DNA of 64,000 nucleotides from an uncultured Prevotella sp. Its GTDB lineage: Bacteria; Bacteroidota; Bacteroidia; Bacteroidales; Bacteroidaceae. The stretch lies in assembly GCA_946415245.1 (NCBI GenBank), contig CAMKRS010000004.1, positions 1-64,000 on the forward strand, read 5' to 3'. Position 1 is the first letter of the stretch; each line of letters begins with the position of its first letter. Below, piece by piece: positions 8,664 through 16,328 of the stretch. The position numbers were made by a program, and so were the translations under genes. The notes below the pieces were generated by a model that saw only the letters and a list, made by a program, of their open reading frames with translations, searched no databases and was not told the DNA's origin.

Positions 8664-10063
8664 AGTCACCACTGAAGATCTTTAGAATCAAGCCTGAGGA
8701 GCGCATTCAGGCATTGGTAGCGCTGATGGTCATCATTGCTCTCAATGCCTTGTTTATCTGGCGTCTACACGATCTGTTCATGCAACCTGGGTTCGGACCC
8801 TATTGGAAAACCTTCGAACACGAGTATCATCTCTCGGGCTACGACCCTCTGACCTATCTGGGTGTGACAGATTGGGATGTGGTGTATCAAGTGTATCGTC
8901 ATCCCCTGCTGGCGTTTATGATTTGGCCCTTATATCTATTGAACGACTGTCTTTCTTCACTCCTTGGTATTAATTGCGTTCAGTATATAGTGGCGCTGCC
9001 AATTATCGTTTGTTCGTTATATTCCTATATTTTTCTCTATCGCATTCATCGCGAGGTGATAGAGTTAGGATGCAGGGACGCCACATTGCTTACTGCCTAC
9101 TATTTCTCCTTTGCCTATATCCTCTTGTCGCTGATTGTACCAGACCACTTTACAATCTCGATGTTCCTGCTATTGATTACCCTCTATATCTCAGGAGTCT
9201 GTATCAAGAAAGGTCGCGAATTCAAGTGGTGGCAATCAGCTCTGCTCTTCTATATCACAGCAGGCGTCACGTTGAGCAATGGTTGCAAGGTGTTTCTGTC
9301 TGGTTTCTTTGTGAATCTCAGAGACTTCTTCCGTCCGAAGTACTTATTGTTGGCAGTCATTCTGCCTGCAGCACTTTTGTGGGGAACGGCCACGTGGGAG
9401 AACTACCAGTTTGTGATTCCCAAGGAGAAGATTCGTGCGGAGCAGAAGGCACAAAAGGCCAAGGAACAGGCTGAGCGTGTGGCCCAAATGACACCTGATG
9501 AAAAGCGAAGATTTGAGACCAAGAAGAAACAGCGCGAGGCCAGGCTTCGTCGTCAGGCAGAGAAATCAGGAACCCCAATGGAAGATCATGGATTCCTAAA
9601 ATGGACAGATATCACCACCTCGCGTTGGCAGTCTGCTTACGAGAATCTGTTTGGGGAATCGTTGCAGTTTCATCAGGAATTCTTCCTTGAAGACACACTT
9701 GTGCATCGCCCAGTGTTCGTAGCCTATCGTTGGATCCATAGTTATATTATCGAGGGTGTGATGCTATTGCTATTTGCTATTGGTATTTGGTGTGGTCGCA
9801 AGAATCGTTTCCTGTGGCTCTGTCTCTCATGCTTCGCCTTTGATATGCTGATTCATCTGTTCTTGGGCTTTGGCATCAACGAGGTGTTTATCATGGCACC
9901 ACATTTCATGTTTGTGCTGCCCATTGCTACAGCATATTTGCTGAAAATACTCCAGACTAAATGGCTTCGTATCGGCATCTTGCTGCTGACACTATACCTT
10001 TTTATATATAATGGTTATCTGCTGACGACCTTCCTGCTGTCACCAATCCATGTGGTACTTTAG
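8660..10063 (+). CDS. Polytopic membrane protein, possibly DUF6080
   Basis: 467 residues. Hydrophobic helices cover residues 16-260 and 360-460, separated by a highly charged Lys/Arg/Glu/Gln-rich stretch (about 255-310) that is probably a cytoplasmic or periplasmic coiled segment. The layout resembles glycosyltransferase-C-like or DUF6080 proteins of Bacteroidales; I recognise the type but no catalytic motif. It starts with ATGA overlap on the HAD gene and is the last gene of the long operon. The stop overlaps the convergent glycosyltransferase by four bases. Confidence 0.7.
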   Translation: MKSPLKIFRIKPEERIQALVALMVIIALNALFIWRLHDLFMQPGFGPYWKTFEHEYHLSGYDPLTYLGVTDWDVVYQVYRHPLLAFMIWPLYLLNDCLSSLLGINCVQYIVALPIIVCSLYSYIFLYRIHREVIELGCRDATLLTAYYFSFAYILLSLIVPDHFTISMFLLLITLYISGVCIKKGREFKWWQSALLFYITAGVTLSNGCKVFLSGFFVNLRDFFRPKYLLLAVILPAALLWGTATWENYQFVIPKEKIRAEQKAQKAKEQAERVAQMTPDEKRRFETKKKQREARLRRQAEKSGTPMEDHGFLKWTDITTSRWQSAYENLFGESLQFHQEFFLEDTLVHRPVFVAYRWIHSYIIEGVMLLLFAIGIWCGRKNRFLWLCLSCFAFDMLIHLFLGFGINEVFIMAPHFMFVLPIATAYLLKILQTKWLRIGILLLTLYLFIYNGYLLTTFLLSPIHVVL

Positions 10064-11085
10064 ACGTGTTTGTCTGTGCCCAACCATTTGCGGAGACGAC
10101 GAGTGAACGACTTTCTAATATGCGAGAATCGGCCATAGCGCAGGTTCAAAAAGAGTTCTTCGATGGAATTCTGCACTTTGATCCAAGGGTGATTCCAGGC
10201 GTTTATAATATAAAGGCGTTCAAGATAATCGCGGTTTTCTTCTATTTTTGAGGGATGTACAAGAGGAAAGTCCAACTCGTGACGTGCCATCGTAAACATC
10301 TTTCTGATGCGATGAGGTGTGGTCTTCAGTTCTGCAGAGAAATGAGTGGAATCTGCCATTAGTCCGACGTTGTTAATCTGATTCTTCGAAGGCATGATGG
10401 CCAAACCATCATGCAGCAACATATCACTCCAATAGATAGTCTCGAAATATTCTTTTCCACTTTGACTGTGGTCTCGGAACATCTGCAACATATCCTTTCT
10501 CAGATTTTTTTCCTTGACGATGGTTTCCAGCTTCTTCATCGCCTGCGGATCGCGGATAAAACTATAAGTAGGATCCCATCGTTCGGCTACCCTTCGCCAC
10601 GAGGCCCAACCCCAAATGCTGAAAGCGGTGGTAAAGAAATAGCTGTCGTTGCAATCGGGTGATACCTCGTCGATATTAAAGCCGGCTATCATGGTGATGC
10701 GCTCGTCGTGCTCATACTTATCAAGCATCTCTTTGCAGAAAGGAAAAAACGACTGCGAAGGCACCACGTCATCTTCGAGCACGATGACTTTATCAGCCAA
10801 CGAGAAGGCCCATTGGTGGGAGAGATAGCCAGAAGGGTCGCAACCTTGATTCTTGGTCAGGTAGTTTCGATGCACCTCACATTCCCAATCGATGTTTTCA
10901 TCGGCCACCACCTGTCGACAAGCCTCAATACCTGCCATATCACGCTCTCCACGAGGACCATCCTGATAGAGAAACAATTTCGATGGTCGCGCCTTTCGCA
11001 CCTCCTCAAACACTTGTTGGAAGGTGTCAACACGATTGAAGAACAGCAACAATACGGCGATATCTGTCTTGAACGGATATTTCAT
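10060..11085 (-). CDS. Glycosyltransferase (GT-A fold, HlpA-like)
   Basis: 341 residues starting MKYPFKTDIAVLLLFFNR at the ATG at 11085; upstream in-frame codons overlap the promoter, so the longer reading is unlikely. The DxD-type motif VIVLEDDVVPS near residue 95 and the IWGWASWRR segment match Bacteroidales proteins often labelled glycosyltransferase or hemolytic protein HlpA. It would transfer a sugar from a nucleotide sugar in the cytoplasm. It is divergent from licD, sharing a 60-base promoter region, and converges on the preceding operon. Confidence 0.82.
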   Translation of the reverse strand: MKYPFKTDIAVLLLFFNRVDTFQQVFEEVRKARPSKLFLYQDGPRGERDMAGIEACRQVVADENIDWECEVHRNYLTKNQGCDPSGYLSHQWAFSLADKVIVLEDDVVPSQSFFPFCKEMLDKYEHDERITMIAGFNIDEVSPDCNDSYFFTTAFSIWGWASWRRVAERWDPTYSFIRDPQAMKKLETIVKEKNLRKDMLQMFRDHSQSGKEYFETIYWSDMLLHDGLAIMPSKNQINNVGLMADSTHFSAELKTTPHRIRKMFTMARHELDFPLVHPSKIEENRDYLERLYIINAWNHPWIKVQNSIEELFLNLRYGRFSHIRKSFTRRLRKWLGTDKHV

Positions 11086-11089
11086 GCTG

Positions 11090-11097
11090 CAAAGATA
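11090..11097 (-). promoter_or_regulatory. -7 element of the glycosyltransferase gene
   Basis: TATCTTTG on the minus strand ends only four bases before the ATG at 11085, so the transcript should be leaderless or nearly so. The -33 position falls inside the heptamer array. Confidence 0.65.
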
Positions 11098-11106
11098 CAA
11101 AAAAAT

Positions 11107-11134
11107 ATGAATTATGAATTACGAATTACGAATT
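11107..11134 (+). repeat. Heptamer array ATGAATT/ACGAATT (4 copies)
   Basis: ATGAATT twice, then ACGAATT twice, in strict 7-base register. The array fills the space between two divergent -7 elements, so copy number sets the distance and the -33 sequences of both promoters. Confidence 0.85.
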
Positions 11135-11140
11135 ATTTCG

Positions 11141-11148
11141 TATCTTTG
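11141..11148 (+). promoter_or_regulatory. -7 element of licD
   Basis: TATCTTTG ends five bases before the ATG at 11154, predicting a leaderless or nearly leaderless transcript. The -33 region lies in the adjacent heptamer array. Confidence 0.65.
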
Positions 11149-11153
11149 CAGCG

Positions 11154-11960
11154 ATGAATCACGAATCGCTTCGCCAACGCTTTAATCCTGACGGCTCGCT
11201 TTTGCGTCGTCAGCAGATGCGGATGCTGGAGATTTTGCTGGAGGTAGATAAGATTTGCAAGAAACATCATATCGAGTATTGGCTCAGTAGCGGTACGTTG
11301 ATTGGCGCCATGCGTCATGATGGGTTTATCCCCTGGGACGACGACCTAGATATCGAAATGATGCGCAGCGACTATCTGCGACTGATGAAGGTGTTACCAT
11401 CAGAACTCCCAGAGTGGCTGGCACTTCAGAATGACGAGACAGACCCCAACTATTTCTATTTCTATGCCAAGGTGCGTGACAGGCGTTCGAAGATGCTGGA
11501 GCAGAACGGCTATGACCGTCTGTGGAAAGAGCAAGGCATTTATATTGATATCTTCCCTATGGAGCAACATCCCATTTGGATGCATAAACTGACGGAGAAG
11601 GCCGTAGGTCACATGTATAAAATCTGGCGCACAAGTACGGATGACACGAAAGCCATAAAAAAGGTGCGTCGTATCTTCGATCTTAATAACAAGATCCTTT
11701 TCCCCTGCCTCAGAACATTTCTCTTACCTCTTACCTCTCACCTCTCACCTCTCATAACAAGTGGTATGGGTATCCCTTTCCATAACCCCCGTTATGCTGA
11801 TGAGATATTCCCGCTGACTACACATGTGTTCGAAGGTCACCAGTTGCCTGTTCCCCATGATGCCGATGCTCATCTGCGCCATATCTTTGGCGATTATATG
11901 CAATTGCCAGACTTGGACAAGTTGGCACTACATGTAGGAGAACTTGAGTTCTTCGATTAA
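11154..11960 (+). CDS. LicD family phosphotransferase
   Basis: 268 residues. The LicD core is clear: YWLSSGTLIGAMRHDGFIPW followed by DDDLDIEMMRSDY, with the acidic metal-binding cluster, and later FHNPRYADEIFPL and HIFGDYMQLP. LicD proteins attach phosphocholine or similar phospho-groups to surface sugars. Residues about 187-202 (RTFLLPLTSHLSPLIT) are encoded by a CTCTTAC/CTCTCAC heptamer array and form a hydrophobic insert not typical of the family, possibly disrupting or extending a loop. It is bounded by divergent glycosyltransferase and convergent flippase genes, consistent with glycan assembly. Confidence 0.88.
   Translation: MNHESLRQRFNPDGSLLRRQQMRMLEILLEVDKICKKHHIEYWLSSGTLIGAMRHDGFIPWDDDLDIEMMRSDYLRLMKVLPSELPEWLALQNDETDPNYFYFYAKVRDRRSKMLEQNGYDRLWKEQGIYIDIFPMEQHPIWMHKLTEKAVGHMYKIWRTSTDDTKAIKKVRRIFDLNNKILFPCLRTFLLPLTSHLSPLITSGMGIPFHNPRYADEIFPLTTHVFEGHQLPVPHDADAHLRHIFGDYMQLPDLDKLALHVGELEFFD
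11721..11755 (+). repeat. Heptamer array CTCTTAC/CTCTCAC (5 copies) inside licD
   Basis: Units CTCTTAC, CTCTTAC, CTCTCAC, CTCTCAC, CTCTCAT in frame within licD. The first four units plus flanking bases (34 in all) are identical to the array at 57103 in cobL. Confidence 0.9.
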
Positions 11961-13408
11961 GTGTTTCCACCTTTTACTATTTTCCCTTTAATAAAAGCGA
12001 GGCATTCCTTCAGGATGACGGCGCCAGCAATACGCATGACGCAATAATAAAGCACGGCTGCAATAACAACACGACTCAGCAGCAACAGCCACAAGTTTTC
12101 GATACTTAGTGTGACAAAGCCCGTTACCACCATCACCACAGCAGCGGTGAAGGCAAAGGGCAAAATATCCTTTAAAAATGCCATCAGACGATATCCCATC
12201 AGGCGATACGTGAAGAAATGCCACACAAACACCCATACTATATTCAATACTGTATAGGCTATCACCATCGTATAGATACCCTGACGCCACAGTCCCACCA
12301 GGAGTATAACCTGCAGAATGCCAAGCACCATCGTACTCCAAAGATAGATATCACTGCGATGCTGACTGATGATAGCATCCGTAAGCAAAGTCGTTAGTGG
12401 CATAAATGCGCCACAGAGACAGAGATAGGGCAGAAGCGATGCTGAAAAAGTCCATTTCTCTCCGATGGCCAATATGATAAACTCATGCGATACCAATCCG
12501 AGACCGAAGAGCATTGGGAAGGCGATGAAGGCTGTAAATCGTACCATCTTGCGGAGTACCATTAGTTGTCGTTCCCGTTCATCATGAAGTCCTACGAGCA
12601 CCGTCTGATCCACCTGTCGCATCATATTGCCAACAAGCAGGAAACATTTCGAGCTCCATAGGTAAGCCTGATTATAATGACCCGTATTTGTCTCACCATA
12701 ATAGTGACCCAACAGCAGATTCATAATATAATTGTTCACTTGTGTGAAGATGGCCGACACCATAATCTTAAAACTGAAGGGGAACAATCGACGGATGGGC
12801 TCGAAAGTGACCCTAATCGTAGGTCGCCATTCGCTAAAGTACCACAATAACAACGTATTAATAGCTATATATGCAAGATATTGCGTAGCGAGTGCCCAAT
12901 AGCCGAAGCCCAAAGCAGCAAGTATCACACTGATCATGCTCGACATCAATGTAGCGGTCATACCACATTTAGCTATCTGCTTGATCTGCATCTGCTTCGT
13001 CATATAGGCAGACTGTGCTATGCCGAAACTCGAGAATACAAAACCCAAGAACACATATCGGCTCAGCGGGATAAGTTTAGGTTGATGAAAATAGTCGGCT
13101 ATCAGAGGGGCACAAAAGAAGAGAATCAGATAAATAACAGCACCTGCGAGGATATTAAACCAAAATACTGCATTGTAGTCTTTATGAGTAGGCGCCTTCA
13201 TATTGATCAAGCCTGTCTTGAAACCACTCGACTGCAACTCATTGGCAATGACAGAGAAGATAGCGAGCATCGCCGTCATACCATAGTCTGATGCATCGAG
13301 CAGACGAGCAAGAATGATGCCAAAGGCCAAGCCGAGCAATTGCTGTACACCATTGTTCATCCCGCCCCAAAAGAGTCCTTTCGCTGTTTTCTCTTTCAAC
13401 GTTTCCAT
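11957..13408 (-). CDS. Lipopolysaccharide/polysaccharide flippase (WzxC-like)
   Basis: 483 residues from the ATG at 13408 (METLKEKTAKGLFWGGMNN); a longer reading would start at a TTG inside the promoter element. About 12-14 membrane helices and the N-terminal family block KGLFWGGMNNGVQQLLGLAF, with LDASDYGMTAMLAIFSV, mark an oligosaccharide flippase of the MOP superfamily. It would move lipid-linked sugars across the inner membrane. It converges on licD with a four-base overlap and probably serves the same glycan pathway. Confidence 0.9.
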   Translation of the reverse strand: METLKEKTAKGLFWGGMNNGVQQLLGLAFGIILARLLDASDYGMTAMLAIFSVIANELQSSGFKTGLINMKAPTHKDYNAVFWFNILAGAVIYLILFFCAPLIADYFHQPKLIPLSRYVFLGFVFSSFGIAQSAYMTKQMQIKQIAKCGMTATLMSSMISVILAALGFGYWALATQYLAYIAINTLLLWYFSEWRPTIRVTFEPIRRLFPFSFKIMVSAIFTQVNNYIMNLLLGHYYGETNTGHYNQAYLWSSKCFLLVGNMMRQVDQTVLVGLHDERERQLMVLRKMVRFTAFIAFPMLFGLGLVSHEFIILAIGEKWTFSASLLPYLCLCGAFMPLTTLLTDAIISQHRSDIYLWSTMVLGILQVILLVGLWRQGIYTMVIAYTVLNIVWVFVWHFFTYRLMGYRLMAFLKDILPFAFTAAVVMVVTGFVTLSIENLWLLLLSRVVIAAVLYYCVMRIAGAVILKECLAFIKGKIVKGGNT

Positions 13409-13417
13409 ATTCTGCTG

Positions 13418-13448
13418 CAAAGATAGAGTAAATCAAGCGAAACACCAA
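13418..13448 (-). promoter_or_regulatory. Promoter of the flippase gene
   Basis: On the minus strand TTG (13446-13448) and TATCTTTG (13418-13425) are separated by 20 bases. The -7 element ends nine bases before the ATG at 13408. Confidence 0.7.
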
Positions 13449-13452
13449 ATCT

Positions 13453-13492
13453 TTTGGACAAAAATCGGAAGCTATCATCCGATATGTCCAAA
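13453..13492. repeat. Nested inverted repeat in divergent intergenic region
   Basis: Outer arms TTTGGACA (13453) and TGTCCAAA (13485) enclose inner arms ATCGGA (13464) and TCCGAT (13478). It lies between the divergent flippase and clostripain-like genes, just upstream of the flippase -33. It has no T-tract, so an operator or cruciform is more likely than a terminator. Confidence 0.5.
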
Positions 13493-13562
13493 GAAAGGGC
13501 CTTTGTCCACACAACTTCGGAATAAAATCACCAATAAACATCCACTCAGGCGAAATTCCTCA

Positions 13563-13570
13563 TAACTTTG
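13563..13570 (+). promoter_or_regulatory. -7 element of the clostripain-like gene
   Basis: TAACTTTG lies 27 bases before the ATG at 13598. Confidence 0.6.
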
Positions 13571-13597
13571 CATCAGAAATCAATAAAAAAAATAGTT

Positions 13598-14839
13598 ATG
13601 AAACAGTTTTTTATCTCCGCAATAATGTTTGGTTTGATGGTCCTGATGACCGCATGTTCCAATGACGATGCTCCCGCAACAAGAGGCGAGGACACAGCAA
13701 ACGCCAAGACTGTACTCGTCTATATGGCTGGTAGAAATGATCTTACGGGTGCTCTTGACCGCAACCTCGAGCAGATCAAGGAAGGGTCCAAACAGATTGG
13801 CAAGAACGATAACCTATTGGTGTTCGTGCGTCGCAATAATAAAAATGAGACACCTTGGCTGGCACGTATCAAGAATGGTGAGGTCACCGATTCACTGAGT
13901 CTCAGCGATATGGGAATCTCCAGCAGCGACGGTCAAGACCGCGCCAGCGACCCTGTGGTAATGGAAGGTGTGCTACGCTATGCGTTCAATTATTATCCCG
14001 CTATGAATGGTAACTATGGTCTCGTACTTTGGGGGCATGGCACAGGTTGGCTGATGGATGATGAGGTGAAGCCGCAAAAAGGACGTCGTGCCTTTGGTGT
14101 TGACATAGGTAACAACAGTGGTGACAAACGTTGGATTAACATCACCACAATGGCCAATATCCTCAAGGGACTACCTCACATGAAGTTCATCATGGGCGAC
14201 TGCTGCCACCTGATGTGTCTGGAGAATCTCTACGAACTACGTAGCACATGCGACTATATCATCGGCTCACCAGCTGAAATCCCAGGCAGTGGTGCCCCTT
14301 ATGAGCAAATCGTTCCAGATTTCTTCGCCGATGGCAAGTTCTATTCCAATATCGTCGGTAAATATTATAAGTACATGCGTGGCTCTCTACCTTTGGCTAC
14401 CGTGAAGACCAGTGAGATGGACAATGTGGCCCAGGCCACCCGTCAGGCCCTGCAGGTTGTGAAGGAGAAAATCGGTAACGGATTTGCTGATATGAAAGGT
14501 ACCATTCATTATTTATATTATGGTAGTGGATCTGCTGCGTTTAATCCTGATTACAATATCTTCTACGATGCAGGCGACTTTATCCACACCTATGCTCCTC
14601 AAGATATATATCAGCAATGGCGTCAGATCTTCGACAGAGCCGTTGTAGACCGTCGTATGGCTACACAATGGATGACAAATAAGTCCTGGAGCAAGTATTA
14701 CAGTGATTTCACCGTCACAGAGGATAAGTTCCATGGTGTTTCGATGTTTGTCTCACAAGACCCCTCTTGCGGCGATTACAGACGCTACAACGAAGACATC
14801 AAACAAATGGAATGGTATGGAGTTGTCGGAGGTATTTGA
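13598..14839 (+). CDS. Clostripain-family (C11) cysteine peptidase lipoprotein
   Basis: 413 residues from the ATG at 13598 (MKQFFISAIMFGLMVLMTAC), a lipoprotein signal ending at a lipobox Cys. The C11 catalytic pair is visible: His in LVLWGHGTGW and Cys in FIMGDCCHLM. The opening segment TVLVYMAGRNDL is also typical. These surface peptidases of Bacteroidales cleave after basic residues; specificity here is not determined. The longer reading begins at TTG in the promoter and is rejected. A strong terminator follows 41 bases after the stop. Confidence 0.9.
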   Translation: MKQFFISAIMFGLMVLMTACSNDDAPATRGEDTANAKTVLVYMAGRNDLTGALDRNLEQIKEGSKQIGKNDNLLVFVRRNNKNETPWLARIKNGEVTDSLSLSDMGISSSDGQDRASDPVVMEGVLRYAFNYYPAMNGNYGLVLWGHGTGWLMDDEVKPQKGRRAFGVDIGNNSGDKRWINITTMANILKGLPHMKFIMGDCCHLMCLENLYELRSTCDYIIGSPAEIPGSGAPYEQIVPDFFADGKFYSNIVGKYYKYMRGSLPLATVKTSEMDNVAQATRQALQVVKEKIGNGFADMKGTIHYLYYGSGSAAFNPDYNIFYDAGDFIHTYAPQDIYQQWRQIFDRAVVDRRMATQWMTNKSWSKYYSDFTVTEDKFHGVSMFVSQDPSCGDYRRYNEDIKQMEWYGVVGGI

Positions 14840-14880
14840 AAGTTAAAAATAAAAGAGTAAAAAAGGTAAATGCACTTTTT

Positions 14881-14916
14881 TCCGCGAAACAGTAACAAGT
14901 TTCGCGGATTTTTTTT
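14881..14916 (+). terminator. Rho-independent terminator
   Basis: A perfect 10-base-pair stem (TCCGCGAAAC / GTTTCGCGGA, loop AGTAACAA) is followed by eight T residues. It ends the clostripain-like transcript; its T-tract runs straight into the next promoter element. Confidence 0.9.
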
Positions 14917-14923
14917 ATCTTTG
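14916..14923 (+). promoter_or_regulatory. -7 element of the AraC-type regulator gene
   Basis: TATCTTTG shares its first T with the terminator T-tract, so the -33 region lies within the terminator stem. The ATG at 14949 follows 25 bases later. Confidence 0.6.
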
Positions 14924-14948
14924 CACACGAAACCAATAATATCGAACG

Positions 14949-15515
14949 ATGAACCAAAAGGAATACGAATCGAAAATTAAAGAGCTGCAACAACATATTG
15001 AGGTGTTGCAAAAGACCAATCTCGATTTGGTAAGCCACAACATGTTGTTAAGTCAACAAATCAATGCCTACTACGATGTGCGCCGTCGCATACAGATGCT
15101 CAAGGAACTTGTGATCCGTCACAAGGAGTTGATGCGCCATGCAGATTTGCGCGACGATGCAGAACTGATGGCTCTCATTGAGACACGCCTGGAAGAGGAG
15201 TTACCACATGAGAATCCAGATTTTGGACTGAAAGAGTTGGCCGAATATATTGGTACCACACAGACACGTCTCATCGATCTCTTCCGTCATTCACCTATCC
15301 ACAAGACCGTCGATGACTATCTCGACTATTTGCGATTGCTGCGGTCCATGTACTACATACAAAGTAAACCCGCATGGGGTATTGCAGCTTGTGCCCAACA
15401 GGCTGGCTTCACCGTCATCCGCACCTTCAATCGTAAATTCCAGGATGCCCTCGGTATGACACCCCATGAATTCCGCCAGCTTCTCGATACTGGTCGCGAA
15501 AACATCAAGGACTAA
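14949..15515 (+). CDS. AraC-type helix-turn-helix protein with N-terminal coiled coil
   Basis: 188 residues. The first 55 residues form a heptad-like coiled coil (KIKELQQHIEVLQKTNLDLV), a linker follows, and residues about 92-185 form an AraC-type double helix-turn-helix (LAEYIGTTQTRLIDLF and AACAQQAGFTVIRTFNRKFQ, ending GMTPHEFRQ). There is no receiver or sugar-binding domain, so the coiled coil probably dimerises it. It lies seven bases before the ABC ATPase gene and may be in the same transcript, but its target genes are unknown. Confidence 0.85.
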   Translation: MNQKEYESKIKELQQHIEVLQKTNLDLVSHNMLLSQQINAYYDVRRRIQMLKELVIRHKELMRHADLRDDAELMALIETRLEEELPHENPDFGLKELAEYIGTTQTRLIDLFRHSPIHKTVDDYLDYLRLLRSMYYIQSKPAWGIAACAQQAGFTVIRTFNRKFQDALGMTPHEFRQLLDTGRENIKD

Positions 15516-15521
15516 ATCCTC

Positions 15522-16328
15522 ATGGACGCAGAGACCATCATATTAAAAAACCTATGTATCGGTTATCGTACGAAAAACATTATTCGAACGGTAGCGGAGG
15601 GCATCAATGCAGCTATCCGACAAGGAGAACTGACTTGTCTTTTGGGAGCCAATGGTATAGGCAAATCGACACTCTTGCGCACCCTGTCTGCCTTCCAGCC
15701 CAAACTTGGTGGAGAGATAATCATAAGGAGTCAGGAGTCAGGAAACAGGAGTCAGGAGATTGATGCCTTTACAGATAAGGAACTGAGTCGAGTAATTGGC
15801 GTGGTACTGACAGAAAAGCCTGACATCAGGAATATGACGGTGCGTGAATTGGTGGCCTTGGGACGTTCGCCCTATACGGGATTCTGGGGAACGCTGCACG
15901 ATGAGGATTGGCAGGTGGTGGATGAGGCCATCGATGCCGTGAGGATCAGTGGTCTGCGCGAACGGATGGTACATACCCTCAGCGACGGTGAGCGACAGAA
16001 AGTGATGATAGCCAAGGCCTTGGCGCAGCAGACACCCGTCATCTTCCTTGATGAACCCACAGCCTTTCTCGATTTCCCCAGTAAGGTGGAGATGATGCAA
16101 TTGCTACGTCGTCTGGCAAGAGAACAGCAGAAGACCATTTTCCTCTCGACGCACGACTTCGAGCTGGCCCTTCAAGTAGCTGATACATTGTGGCTTATGG
16201 AGACAGGAGGAGTCAGTATTGGGACACCGAGGGAGTTGGCTGAGAGTGGAGCCCTCGCCAGATATGTAGAGCGACCTGGCATCACCTTCGAGGCAGAAAC
16301 ATTAACAGTAAGAGTGGCGCAATTATGA
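15522..16328 (+). CDS. ABC transporter ATP-binding protein, FecE/BtuD type
   Basis: 268 residues. Walker A (GANGIGKST), the signature LSDGERQK, Walker B (VIFLDEPTAFLD) and the switch His in STHDFELAL are all present, with the FecE/BtuD family pattern for iron-siderophore, heme or B12 import. A short Arg/Ser/Gln/Glu insert (RSQESGNRSQE) between Walker A and the Q-loop is encoded by an AGGAGTC heptamer array. The ATGA overlap with a CobD-like gene points to cobamide import. No permease sits in the same operon; candidates are the FecCD genes at 17348 and 62387. Confidence 0.9.
   Translation: MDAETIILKNLCIGYRTKNIIRTVAEGINAAIRQGELTCLLGANGIGKSTLLRTLSAFQPKLGGEIIIRSQESGNRSQEIDAFTDKELSRVIGVVLTEKPDIRNMTVRELVALGRSPYTGFWGTLHDEDWQVVDEAIDAVRISGLRERMVHTLSDGERQKVMIAKALAQQTPVIFLDEPTAFLDFPSKVEMMQLLRRLAREQQKTIFLSTHDFELALQVADTLWLMETGGVSIGTPRELAESGALARYVERPGITFEAETLTVRVAQL
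15726..15760 (+). repeat. Heptamer array AGGAGTC (5 copies) inside ABC ATPase gene
   Basis: Units AGGAGTC, AGGAGTC, AGGAAAC, AGGAGTC, AGGAGAT in 7-base register. The reading frame stays open only in this orientation, since the reverse strand of the unit meets TGA. Confidence 0.85.

Noticed and set aside
13409..13597. TTG start codons that lengthen the flippase and clostripain-like proteins (also at 19482 and 29689)
   Set aside because: These TTGs overlap TAnnTTTG promoter elements at or before the transcription start, so they cannot be translated from that promoter.
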